From Malachius bipustulatus (taxonomy: Eukaryota; Arthropoda; Insecta; Coleoptera; Melyridae): DNA of 64,000 nt. The number at the start of each line of letters is the position of its first letter. Within the stretch, counting starts at the first letter, position 1. Position numbers and translations under genes: made by a program. The DNA lies in contig OU342633.1 in the NCBI GenBank assembly GCA_910589415.1, positions 39,376,210 to 39,440,209 of the forward strand, in the 5' to 3' direction. The notes beneath the pieces were generated by a model. It made no database searches and was not told the DNA's origin. It worked only from the letters and a program-made list of their open reading frames with translations. Positions 21,748 through 31,550 of this stretch are shown one piece after another.

Positions 21748-23960
21748 CAAATTTCTTTTTCAGGTTGCGTTCACCCCCTATTGCCCAAAAACCACCCCCT
21801 TTTTTTTAAATCTCCTTTCTAATGCCCCAGGGTCGGAAAAAAACGCGTGCAACTCGCTTCTGGGGAAGCCTTGTATCTAATGAAAACTGTCCGTCACCCT
21901 TCGCCCACCCCCTTGGCGAAGAACCACCCTCCAAGGGGGTTGAAAATGTGTTTTTTTTTTATTAATTGGACAACCTGCCGCATACCCCAATTTTCAAGGG
22001 TGCTGACTCGGGTGCTGAACACGATGGTCACTACCTTAGACCTCTACCGCCTCCCTAAATTGACCAAATCGCCCTCTAATAAGTGGGTTAATTTTTTTTT
22101 TTTTCGGGAATGTTGGAAAAATTATTTTGTATCATAATTTAGCGTGCTTTCTATTGGGAAAAATATGGAGACAATGTTTCTGTTACTCTTACGTCGGGAA
22201 ATAATATTTTGAATATACAGGGTGTCTGCTTAAGGCTGGCCACCGGCTATATCTCGGAAACTAATGGGCCTAGAACCTCAAAATAAAAAATTTCTAGACA
22301 TAAGTGATCACGAGAAATTCAATGAAAATATTTTCAAGATGGCCGCACTTCCGGAAATACCGGAAGTTGACACCTACTTCGTTATTTTAACAGGAACACC
22401 CTGTATATTGTTACATTTTTTAAATGTCTGAAGAAATCTAAGACAGGTGGTTTTCACCATTGGAATTTAGATTGAGCGGTTTATGAGTTATAAACAAGTG
22501 AAAATCGAAAATTTTCAACTTCAAAGCAGTCTAGAACTAGAACGGCTCAAGATATCCAAAAACGGTTTACATGCCCCTATCTTAACTTTTCACATAGTAT
22601 CCTACTATGTGGTTCAAATTTTAATACAGGGTGATGAAAAATCGGATAATTTTCATCACACTGTATTAAAATTTACTCCACATACTGGGATAAGACATGA
22701 AAAGTTAGGATAGGGACATGTAAACCGTTTTTGGATATCTTGAGCCGTTCTAGTTCTAGACTGCTTTGAAGTTGAAAATTTTCGATTTTCACTTGTTTAT
22801 AACTCATAAACCGCTCAATCTAAATTCCAATGGTGAAAACCACCTGTCTTAGATTTCTTCAGACATTTAAAAAATGTAACAATATACAGGGTGTTCCTGT
22901 TAAAATAACGAAGTAGGTGTCAACTTCCGGTATTTCCGGAAGTGCGGCCATCTTGAAAATATTTTCATTGAATTTCTCGTGATCACTTATGTCTAGAAAT
23001 TTTTTATTTTGAGGTTCTAGGCCCATTAGTTTCCGAGATATAGCCGGTGGCCAGCCTTAAGCAGACACCCTGTACAATATTTCATATTATATCATATTGT
23101 GTTTTTTTAGGAGATCAGTTTTGAATTATGTTTTTGATTAGGGTATTTTGATGATGATAAATCAAGGTAAACGTTTCATAAAACCTTTTTAATCTTTAAT
23201 ATGTATAAGAATAAATATAGAACATGCAAATATTGCACATGCAAATATAAATAGAAAATATTGAACAAATTTATGTACTTAGAAATAATAATATTATAAT
23301 GATAATCTTTTAGTACAGCCAGGGGAAAACTAGTGTAGCCTTGGTCTTTTACAAGTGGAATTACATTGCTGATACTCTTCAAAATGAACATCACATTCTT
23401 ACGTAAGAGTACCTAACAGAAACGTTTTCTCCATATTTTTCCCAATAGAAAGCACGGTAAATTATGATACAAAATAACCTCGAAAATAACATTTCCAACA
23501 TTCCCGATAAATAAAAATTCACCCCCCTTGGAGGATGATTTTGTGAATTTAAGGGGGCGTTAGAGATCTAAGGTAGCGACCATCGTGTTCAGCACCCTTG
23601 AAAACGGGGGTATGCGGCAGGTTGTCCAATTAATAAAAGAACACATTTTCAACCTCCTCGGAGGGTGTTTTCCTCGATTTGGGGGGATGAAAACGGGTGG
23701 GAGAGGTGTAAAATGGTTACCATCGTGTTAAGCATCCTCGAAAACGGGAGAATGCAAAAATATTCAGGATTATAAGATAAAAACATTTTCAACTCCCTTG
23801 GAGGGTGGTGCTTGGCCAAGGGGGTGGGCGTAGGGTGAATGGCATTAGATACAAGGCATACAAGGTTTTTTTTCGACTCGGGGGCATTAGAACGGACATT
23901 TTAAAAAAGGGGGTGGTTTTTGGCCAATAGGGAGTGAACGCAACCCGAAAAAGAAATTTG
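21748..23960. mobile_element. Large foldback element with repeat-containing arms
   Basis: The left arm (about 21748-22210, starting CAAATTTCTTTTTCAGGTTG) and the right arm (about 23395-23960, ending CGAAAAAGAAATTTG) are inverted copies. The right arm is longer because it carries an extra tandem repeat of about 190 bp containing cgtgtt.agca.cct.gaaaac and tggagggt. This resembles Drosophila FB-type foldback elements, whose arms contain internal tandem repeats. A second foldback element (22217-23073) is nested at its centre. No transposase was seen. Confidence 0.75.
22217..23073. mobile_element. 857-bp near-perfect palindromic foldback element
   Basis: Starts ACAGGGTGTCTGCTTAAGGC and ends with its complement. 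Reading the arms against each other I found no mismatch over about the first 245 bp, and the pairing continues to the centre near 22645 (gataattttcatca). Shorter internal inverted repeats (acttccggaaataccggaag) and an internal acaccctgta motif suggest it was built from simpler elements. A second copy lies at 28058-29092. Confidence 0.9.
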
Positions 23961-24146
23961 CCCTACGCCGTGTTGCAGCACCCTCGAAAACAGGAGGGGG
24001 AAGTGGTTTCGTTGCGTCTGAAAAAATTCGGAAATTTCGTGTTTTTTCCGACTCATAAACGCCACTAAGCAGCCATATTTCTTTCTATTCTGTAGTAGGC
24101 ATAAATTGCAGATTATAATTTTTAGTTTAATTAATGCGACGTCTTA

Positions 24147-24793
24147 GGCCCGTTTTCGAAAATTTGCCGCCCATAAAAATTTGCCGCCGCAGGCTATAGC
24201 CTACCTATAGTATAGTCTAATCGGAAATCCGCCACTGCATGCAAGCACATCAATGATGTGCACTACTAAAATCGTGGACTGTAATAAAAAATGACAAATC
24301 GGCTCGACCGGCCAAACGCTTGCAAGTTACTACATATAGAATGACACGCCGGTCTCCGGCGCGCGACTTTTACGCAACCTCTCGCGTTCAAAACGCCGAC
24401 ACGCCAACGAACGCGTCCACACGCGACCGCAAAGTCGCCCGTATAGTATGCCCCATTTAAACTGTGGTTCTGTGACACACGCGTGTCGCTCGCAGGCAAA
24501 CGGTCGCGTTTTTGTGGTTCGTGTAGAATGGGCCTAATAAAAAAGGACAAATCGGCTCGGCCGGCCAGACGCTTGCAAGTTGCTCCTTGTAGAATGACAC
24601 GCCGGTCTCCGGCGCGCGACTTTTACGCAACCTCTTGCGTTCAAAACGCCGACAAGCCAGCGAACGCGTCCACACGCGACCGCAAAGTTGCCCGTATAGT
24701 ATACCCAATTTAAACTCTGTGGTTCTGTGACACACGCGTGTCGCTCGCAGGAAAACGGTCGCGTTTTTGTGGTTCGTGTAGAATGGGCCTTTT
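24147..24793. mobile_element. GC-rich insertion containing a 253-bp tandem duplication
   Basis: Units 1 and 4 run gacgtcttag(t/a) straight on, but unit 3 has about 640 extra bases starting GGCCCGTTTTCG and ending GAATGGGCC. Two units starting gacaaatcggctcg at 24293 and 24546 are about 95% alike and rich in CpG (cacacgcgtgtcgctcgcag, gccggtctccggcgcgcgac). The GGCCC/GGGCC ends suggest a short inverted repeat. The open minus-strand frames are by-products of the GC content. Confidence 0.75.
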
Positions 24794-25053
24794 ATAGTCA
24801 TTGGTCCAGACGCCTTTGTCTATACATCCACAATTTATGAATGTGGTACCTATGCTAAATCAGAGAATCCATAGAAGAATCTTTAGGTACCAGTAATGAT
24901 CGAAGAAGCTTAGTAATATAATAATTATGTTTATCTGAGAACGGATCAATATTTCGTACTCTCTGTACAACGTTTTTTTTCTGGAGAGGAGCAGTCGAGG
25001 GAGCAGTCGACGTCGACGTGGCAGGTGCCAAACGGATGTTTACATAAATAAGC

Positions 25054-25181
25054 GGATGTACCTATGGGGAAAGGGATATAAGTCGAAAAAAGGTGAAATG
25101 GATAAAGTGTAGGTACTTACATATCAACTTATAGTAAATGTTTTTAAATAATTTCGACTTATACCCCTTTCCCCATACATC
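25054..25181. mobile_element. 128-bp MITE in copy 3 intron
   Basis: ggatgtacctatggggaaag...ataagtcgaaa is repeated inverted as tttcgacttatacccctttc...catacatcc, giving arms of about 30 bp around an AT-rich centre. The flanking caaacggat...acataaata sequence is shared with units 1 and 2, which lack the insert. Confidence 0.75.
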
Positions 25182-25391
25182 CCCCTTTAATTATTAAAAG
25201 ACATTTGGAGGTCAGAGTAAGAAATAATTACCCTATGCCGGTGATGGTGATTCCTGAGCAAGGAGTTAAAATCACTTCTTCGACTGGATCACCGATGGGA
25301 GCCAAAATAATGAAAGAACGATTTTGATATGTTTTTTTTTTAACAAAGATAATATTTAATACTCGTATGTTTCAGTTTCCACTTGTACAAA

Positions 25392-25601
25392 ATGACGTCC
25401 AAAGGAATCCTGTTTGCCGTTATTGCATTTGCTCTGGTAACATCCCTGTATGCGCGAAACGCTCTTAGAATGGACGAGTCTGACCAAGGCATGGCTAATA
25501 ATGAGATGGGCAATCTTGAAAGGAAATCGCTTGATGGTTCCCAAAGCAACTTGGAGACTAAAATGATGAGAGGTTTCCCAACACCGCCGCCCAAACCGTA
25601 A
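25392..25601 (+). CDS. Secreted peptide copy 3 (69 aa, proline-rich tail)
   Basis: Signal peptide GILFAVIAFALVTSLYA (residues 4-20), then RNALRMDESDQGMANNEMGN and LERKSLDGSQSNLET, ending MMRGFPTPPPKP. The dibasic position is RK, which is a poorer convertase site than the RR or KR of copies 1 and 2. The tail is unrelated to that of copy 1. The ATG lies 16 nt after the TTTCAG acceptor, as in the other copies. It forms a sister pair with copy 4, sharing the DESDQ motif, the proline tail and the 3' UTR (tgttgcataactatc). Function unknown. Confidence 0.78.
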   Translation: MTSKGILFAVIAFALVTSLYARNALRMDESDQGMANNEMGNLERKSLDGSQSNLETKMMRGFPTPPPKP

Positions 25602-25722
25602 CAAACTGTTGCATAACTATCGATGCAAAAAATTTTGCCTATGCACATTTGACCACTCTTATATATCCATTCGTACTTCATTACTATACTCGGCTATACC
25701 ATGATTTATATAATTGAACATT

Positions 25723-25728
25723 AATAAA
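25723..25728 (+). terminator. Poly(A) signal, copy 3
   Basis: AATAAA 122 nt after the stop, followed by the conserved TGTTGTTTTATTCG region. Confidence 0.6.
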
Positions 25729-25759
25729 CATAAGTGTTGTTTTATTCGTAGTTTATAGT

Positions 25760-26244
25760 AAAGTCAAAAAAAACTAAGTTATTCTATTTTTCTATATTTT
25801 TTTTTATAAATCGGCTCTAATATTATAAATGTTGATTTTTGAATATATTCGTAATTTCAAAAATAAAAAAGTGCGTATGTAAGTATTTGTATAAAAATTT
25901 GACTTTTTTTCTATTTTGAAATAATTCTATTATTAGGAAAGACAAATTTGACCGTAAAACATCTTGCCTAACCCTATGGGGTTAAAACTAGCCATAACTA
26001 TCAGAACTCTTCATCAGACTTTCTCAAAATTTGCTAAAACAAAAAAAAAACAAATCAACAAATACCTTGGGGATATTTTAGTCTTAGGGGAAAGTATAGT
26101 AAATCCACCAAAAAAAAATCCCGAAAAAGTAATGGTTTCAGCGTTTAGGGGTAGCTTGAGAGGTGCGTGGAACGCGCACAAATAACAACATGATGATGTT
26201 CTCCTCCATCGAAAACAAGAGGTTATCACATTTTAAGACTCTGA
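25760..26244 (+). repeat. Unit 3 3' flank shared with unit 4
   Basis: Aligns with 37235-37670, with runs such as aaaacaaatcaacaaat and tagcttgagaggtgcgt. No coding potential is supported. Confidence 0.6.
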
Positions 26245-26668
26245 TTACAGAACTTTCTAGAAAAGATTTCATTATGACAAGCAACTTTTTTGAATAACTT
26301 TTCTCCATCAAGTCAAAACTAAAAGAGATACAGCCTTTGCTGGTTTAAAAAATGAGAGTCCAGCCCTGTGATAAATTATGCTTGAAGGTCTGATAGATAA
26401 ATTTTCCTATGCTAAGAGAAAATAGTTTTCAGGGCAGTGATGTTAATTTGGTTGGCTTGATTAGCCTTTTTTTTTATTTATTTAACTTACCAAAAAATTA
26501 GTTTAGTTACCTGAATTTATCACAGGGATGGACTTTCATTTTTTCAAACTATTAAAGGTTTCTCTTTTATTTTTGACCCAACTGAGAAAAGTCAGTTGAA
26601 AATGTTGTTTGCCTTAATGAATTCTACACAGGGTGTTAAAAAATTACTTAAATTCAAAATCACCCTGC
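26245..26668. mobile_element. Inverted-repeat element, family II, unit 3 copy
   Basis: Related to 37764-38085. The right end (gaattctacacagggtgtta...aaaatcaccctg) is kept, but the left terminal repeat is lost, and about 130 extra bases lie in the middle (about 26385-26515). Present at the same place in units 3 and 4, so it predates their duplication. Confidence 0.6.
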
Positions 26669-27076
26669 ACTTCCATCTGATTTTTTTTATTGTTTTTTTT
26701 ATTATTATTACTTAGGTGTATATAAATTGGGAAAAGATCCATGACAGTGAATTATTTACTTCTAACTCATCTTATAGTTACTGAAAGTTATTACATTCTG
26801 AGATAGATCATCCAGCAAAATGATTTCGTGGATGATTTTATTTCTTTAGTGGAAAAGTATTGCGTTTCGGTGAAATTTTTAAGAGACAAATTTTTTTTCA
26901 ATTGAACTGGTCATCCAAAGTGTGAATTTGAAGATAAAAAAAATTATTAGGAAAAAAGTTCTGGAAAAAGCTTTTAGGGGTAGTATGATTCACACCCTTG
27001 CAGAGAACAAGGGTGGATAAAATTATGTAATTATGGAGGCTTCCTGGTAGTAATGTTCGAATGCCAAGCCGTCTTT
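26669..27076. repeat. End of unit 3 and junction sequence
   Basis: 26715-26835 (tgaattatttacttctaact and onward) aligns with 38136-38225 and marks the right end of the unit 3/4 homology. 26835-27076 holds nothing recognised. Confidence 0.5.
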
Positions 27077-27586
27077 GGTAATTATTTACATCCGCGGCTC
27101 CTAAGTTTCATCAATTTTTTCGGGACCGAGGAGCGAAATAGGTGTGCTGAGTGGGTAATAACTAATAAGCTAAAAACAGCCATTGCAAACTAATATCAAC
27201 GTCACCACTAAAGCCTCTTTGGCACTACGGTCGAATTTCTATTTTTTTTTTCACTTTCAGGGCAAGGAATATCTTCGAGATCAACAATAGCACAGTTTTT
27301 ACTTTGAATTTTGCATTTATTTTGCATTTATATTCAAAAATACGTGACATCGCTCGCTGTTATGGTCCGACTACGTTTGAATGCGGTTCGTATGTTACGT
27401 ATATTATCAGGTGTTGATATTACGAGTTTCCGCCGTCCACTCGACACTCTGACCTTGCATGTTTATTGTTTTCGCTGTTCTAAACAGGCCCGCACTCAGG
27501 AAGACCTTCTTTTGATGCCCTTTTGTTCGCTTATCTTTCATTTGCAAAGCAAATTAATACCTTCCTGGTGTTACTATAGGTATGTC
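27077..27586. mobile_element. Truncated copy of inverted-repeat element family III
   Basis: Starts GGTAATTATTTACATCCGCG and is an inverted-orientation copy of 58036-58627. It lacks the distal terminal repeat: similarity stops at ggtatgtcct, where unit 4 promoter sequence (attcctattattacctctac) takes over. The open frame inside is a by-product of the repeat. Confidence 0.75.
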
Positions 27587-27691
27587 CTATTCCTATTATT
27601 ACCTCTACTTGGTACAAAGATTTTTGCTAATTTGGCAGTTTTTGCCCTTAATTACTATGCATATGTACTTCAAATGCAATTAGTCAGGTAG

Positions 27692-27767
27692 TATTAATAA
27701 AGAAGTGAATACACTCCATTGCCAGTGTACAAATTCTTCATTTGTTTGCTCCTCTTAGAAAACGAAG
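27692..27767 (+). promoter_or_regulatory. Copy 4 altered TATA promoter and non-coding exon 1
   Basis: Where copies 1-3 have TATAAATA, copy 4 has TATTAATA (27692-27699). CCAGTG and the likely start at A27724 are kept, exon 1 runs to G27767, and the donor is GTATGT. Only about 105 bp of the ancestral upstream sequence remains before the truncated element. Promoter activity is therefore doubtful. Confidence 0.5.
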
Positions 27768-28057
27768 GTATGTATAAAATGCTATTAAAATAGCTACAAA
27801 TTCTCACTACTGAAGTAATCCAGCACAACAATCACATAACTACTTTCGAACTCAGCTTTAGATGTTACACTAAAAAATTACACTTATAACGCAGTGTTCT
27901 CAAAAGAGGCTCGCTCTATCTTCGCTCTGTTCCATTCCTTCTCTTTTATGATACCTAATCCAGGCCAGCGGTAGTCTCATTGTAGAAATTTTTGACGCGT
28001 AAGCATGAGATCGTACCTACCGGGTGCATTTATTTCAACATATACTTGCTAAGGCAT
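27768..28057 (+). other. First part of copy 4 intron
   Basis: Intron proposed as 27768-31534 (3,767 nt). This part aligns with unit 3 near 21,580-21,745 and with unit 1 near 4,110-4,310. Confidence 0.5.
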
Positions 28058-29092
28058 TGTCTTGCTAAGGCTGGCCACCGGCCATATCTCGGAAACTAAT
28101 GGGCCTATAACCTCAAAATAAAAAATTTCCAGACATAAAGTGATCACGAGAAATTCAATGAAAATATTTTCAAAATCAACTTCCGGAAATACCGGAAGTT
28201 GACACCTACTTCGTTATTTTAACGGGAACACCCTGTAAAATATTATATTTTTTAAATGTCTGCACAAATCAAATACAGGTGGTTTTCACCATTGGAATTT
28301 AGATTGAGCGGTTTAGGAGTTATAAACAAGTGAAAATCGAAAATTTTCAACTTCAAAGTAGTGTAGAACTAGAACGGCTCAAGATATCTAAAAACGGTTT
28401 ACATGTCCGTATCTTAACTTTTCACATAATATCTTACTATGTGGTTTAAATTTTGATACAGGGTGATGAAAAATCGGATAATTTTCGTCACCCTGTATTA
28501 AAATTTACTCTACATAGGTCCGTATTCATCAATAAATATAACCCCTGGGGTTATATTTTGGAGCATGTCATTGGTTTAGAATTCGTAGCGTTCATAAGGT
28601 TTGAGCATTAGACCAATCAGCTGTCAGAAAATTCAAAATATAACCCCAGAGTTATATTTTGAAGTTTGATGAATACGGACAATAGTGGGATAAAACATGA
28701 AAAGTTAGGATAGGGTCATGTAAACCGTTTTTAGATATCTTGAGCCGTTCCAGTTCTACACTACTTTGAAGTTGAAAATTTTCGATTTTCACTTGTTTAT
28801 AACTCCTAAACCGCTCAATCTAAATTCCAATGGTGACAACACCTGTAATTTGATTTCTTCAGACATTTAAAAAATATAATATTTTACAGGGTGTTTCCGT
28901 TAAAATAACGAAGTAGGTGTCCACTTTCGGTATTTCCGGAAGTGCGGCCATCTTGAAAATATTTTCATTGAATTTCTCGTGATCACTTATGTCTGGAGAT
29001 TTTCTATTTTGAGGTTATAGGCCCATTAGTTTCCGAGATATGGCCGGTGGCCAGCCTTAGGGTGCCAGCCTTATAGGGTGGACACCCTATAC
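28058..29092. mobile_element. Second foldback element, interrupted at its centre
   Basis: Same family as 22217-23073. Both arms are recognisable (ggctggccaccggccatatc and its complement), but they differ from each other at several positions, and the left arm has lost the aagatggccgcacttcc part. Terminal acagggtgtc is degraded at the left and duplicated in modified form at the right. The loop is split by the MITE at 28518-28680. Confidence 0.85.
28518..28680. mobile_element. 163-bp MITE inside the foldback loop
   Basis: Ends GTCCGTATTCATCAA and its complement, with inner inverted repeats around ataacccc. It lies at ...ctacata/atagtggg, where the intact foldback copy has acatactggg, so a short ATA duplication is possible. 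The terminal CCGTATTCA matches the MITE at 1689-1835. Confidence 0.8.
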
Positions 29093-29587
29093 ATCGTTTG
29101 CTCGCTTGACCTTCCACGGACCTTTGCCCTGGCAGTACCAGTCGCATCATGGCAGAAAGCTTCGACTTTAAGATAACAATAATTATTACTACCTTAATGA
29201 AATATATTTGCCTCACTGCACCTTCTCGAACACTTTTATCATTCATTTGCGTGAAATAAGAAAGGATTAACTCAAATGCTATGCTCTACGCCGGCCGATT
29301 TTTAATCTCAGGAATTTCGGTCACACTGTACCCAAATAACTTCCAAAACTTCTTTTATAGTAACTCATTAGCTTCATAGAACCGGCTTTACTGCAGCACT
29401 TGATGAATCTTTATAAAGCTTTTTCGCATTTGCGAGAGTACTTCGGCATAATTCGTTTCAATGTGACCGCCAACTGCCATTTCTTTCTATTCTGTGATAG
29501 ACATAATTAAACACGATACGACTATTGCAAATTACAATTTTAGTTTCAATAATGCGACGTCTTAGAGTCATTGGTCCAGATGCCTTT
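29093..29587 (+). other. Middle of copy 4 intron
   Basis: 29340-29587 aligns with unit 1 near 4380-4640 (cttccaaaacttcttttata, caataatgcgacgt). It is ancestral intron sequence with no gene. 29093-29340 contains nothing recognised. Confidence 0.5.
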
Positions 29588-30385
29588 GTCTATTTTTTTT
29601 TTTCCTTCGAGGGCCGTCTGCTACAAAATCGCCGGAAGCGGAAGTCAGTCTGGTCCCCTGTAAATCCTTGCCCCTGTATTAGTTTGTACAGCCCCATCAC
29701 TGGATGAGTTTCATATTCTTCCGGACTCATTTTTGGTTGTCCGTATATTTCCTGTCTTCTGCGATCCGGAGCTTCGCATTCGCACAGGACATGTTTAGCT
29801 GTGTCTTGGGGCTTGCTGCATTCTCGGCAGCTTAGGTCTCCATTGAACAGTCCTATTTTATTTAGTTGTTCTTTTAAAGCAATAATATGTTCCGTCAGTA
29901 ATCCGACTGTGATACGTAACTGATTTCTACTAAGTAATAGTCGTTCTTCAGTTGTCGCCTTTATGAGTCACTTGATGAAGGCTTTCTCATGTTGTTGTTT
30001 GGTCTTTTTATTCCAATATTCTTTGTGTCTGTTCTTAACCCATGTATTAACTTGGCCCCGTGCTGTACTCTTTGGTACTCCCAGGGCCGATTCTGGGCCT
30101 ATATATTTAGCCGAGGATCCATTTCCTGCCAGTTCGTCGGCTTTTTCATTGCCTATGATTCCGCTGTGTCCTGGCACCCACATCAAGGTTACTTTGTTGC
30201 GTCCTGCCAGGCTTTCGAGGTTTTCACGGCATTCCCACAGTAGTCTGGACATTATCTTGGGGCTTTTTTTAAATAAAAAGGGAGCATCGGTCTTAACTGT
30301 GTAGGTAAGACATAGTCGCTCCACTCTAGTAATATGGCTTCGAGATCGTGCTCATTTTTCCAGACACAATTTTAAATATAGCCTT
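29588..30385 (-). pseudogene. 3' fragment of a jockey/R1-like non-LTR retrotransposon
   Basis: Reading the minus strand from about 30324, an RNase H segment (VTLMWVPGHSGIIGNEKADE) runs to a TGA after EKAFIK at 29968. The frame then continues with LLLSRNQLRITVGLLTEHII and a zinc-finger CRECSKPQDTAKHVLCEC, ending near a T run on the + strand (29591-29600) that would be the element's poly(A) tail. An RNase H domain plus a terminal CCHC finger is typical of the R1/jockey/I group. Reverse transcriptase and ORF1 are missing, so it is a 5'-truncated dead copy inserted in the copy 4 intron. Confidence 0.75.
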
Positions 30386-30644
30386 TAAAACAGTGGTTCC
30401 TAACCTGGGGGTAATTACCCCCGCAGGGGTAAAACGGAAATTCTAGGGGGGTAACATGGGATGGTACGAAAAAGTATTAAAATAATAAACAAAATAATAG
30501 TACGGTAGCACGGCGCTCTTACCAGTGCCGCTGACGGCAGGGCGGCGACGGACCGACGGCGCGTGAGCGGCGAAAGTAGAGTTTCTTGGACTACGGGAGG
30601 ATAATTCATTAAAAGTTGATTTTCAAAATTATAAACTCAGCACA

Positions 30645-30809
30645 TTTTGGCGAAAAGCAGCTGCAGAATACCCTATTATAGCTGACAGAGCTTTAAAAAT
30701 GTTGATTCCATTTGCTACCACTTACAGATGTGAAACTGGTTTCTTGAGTCAAACCGAACCTAATATTGTTAAACTTGCGAATGCAAAGCAATTTCAACCT
30801 TCACACTAG
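30645..30809 (+). pseudogene. hAT transposase C-terminal (dimerisation) remnant
   Basis: In one frame it reads FWRKAAAEYPIIADRALKML, then IPFATTYRCETGFLSQ, to a stop at 30807-30809. This matches the hAT C-terminal dimerisation domain (FW....eyp.l...al..L.pF.tTY.CE..FS), closest in style to ZBED5-like transposases. The upstream catalytic part is absent. Confidence 0.75.
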
Positions 30810-30847
30810 TTAAGTAAGAGATTTATATATTACTAGTTACCTAAACA

Positions 30848-31337
30848 TAGGCTTACCATACGTCCCTGTTTGACCGGGACGGTCCCGGTTTGAGGCACTA
30901 GTCCCGGCGTCCCGGCCAGTCACGCTCTACGTCCCGGTCCCGCTTCGGAGTAAAGAATTTAAAAACCCTCACATTTTCATTCGTATCAAATATCGGACAG
31001 ACTGAATTATTGAAAAAAGTTCATTCCAGCCAAAAATATGAATGGTATAATCAATAAAATAAATATTTTTAAATAGATAAAAAAGCGTTTAAATTAACAT
31101 TTTGCGAGTAATTTTTCAAAAAAATTTTCCCGGGGGAGAACCCCCGTACCCCCCTTTCGTCTGGGGGGTATTCCATACCCCCCAGGCCCCCCGGTTGGTC
31201 TCCAACGTTAACCGTTATTTGAATCCTATAAAGAACCCTTTCTACAATTTAACATTTTGGCCTCGTTATACTCACGGCACGTATATTTATATATATTTCT
31301 TGTCCCGGTTTGGGATTTCAAAATTATGGTAAGCCTA
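30848..31337. mobile_element. 490-bp hAT-like element nested in the hAT
   Basis: Ends TAGGCTTACCATA and TATGGTAAGCCTA, flanked by an exact 8-bp duplication CCTAAACA (30840-30847 and 31338-31345). Subterminal tcccggt motifs occur in the left part and again near the right end (cttgtcccggtttggg). A G/C-run-rich centre (near 31130-31200) has no transposase similarity. Confidence 0.88.
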
Positions 31338-31550
31338 CCTAAACATGCAATTTCTTACATAATAAACATATTTTTGTTCGAGTTTGTGTGGTTTTAATTA
31401 TTTTAAATTAGCTAGGGGTAAACTCAATTCCCAGACTTGTTCACAGGGGTAGGGACATTGAAAAGGTTAGGAACCACTGCTTTAAAACAAGCTAAATACA
31501 GCCTTCAACAAAAATAATTTTTAATGTGTTTCAGTTTCAACTTGTACAAA

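Larger units (their letters stand above)
30391..31479. mobile_element. hAT element, internally deleted, host of a nested hAT
   Basis: Ends CAGTGGTTCCTAACCT and its complement AGGTTAGGAACCACTG, with an exact 8-bp duplication CTTTAAAA (30383-30390 and 31480-31487). Both features are diagnostic of hAT. A remnant of the transposase C-terminal domain lies inside (30645-30809) and another hAT-like element (30848-31337) is inserted in it. Immediately after the right duplication the sequence rejoins copy 4 intron just upstream of exon 2. Confidence 0.88.

Noticed and set aside
24266..24801. Overlapping frames (70-114 codons) in the GC-rich tandem duplication
   Set aside because: They are a consequence of few A/T-rich stop codons in a CpG-rich repeat. 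No domain, start context or splice signals.
27311..27691. 126-codon + strand frame
   Set aside because: It lies in a repeat element that recurs at 58.1-58.4 kb, where the frame is not kept, and it runs across the element-promoter junction.
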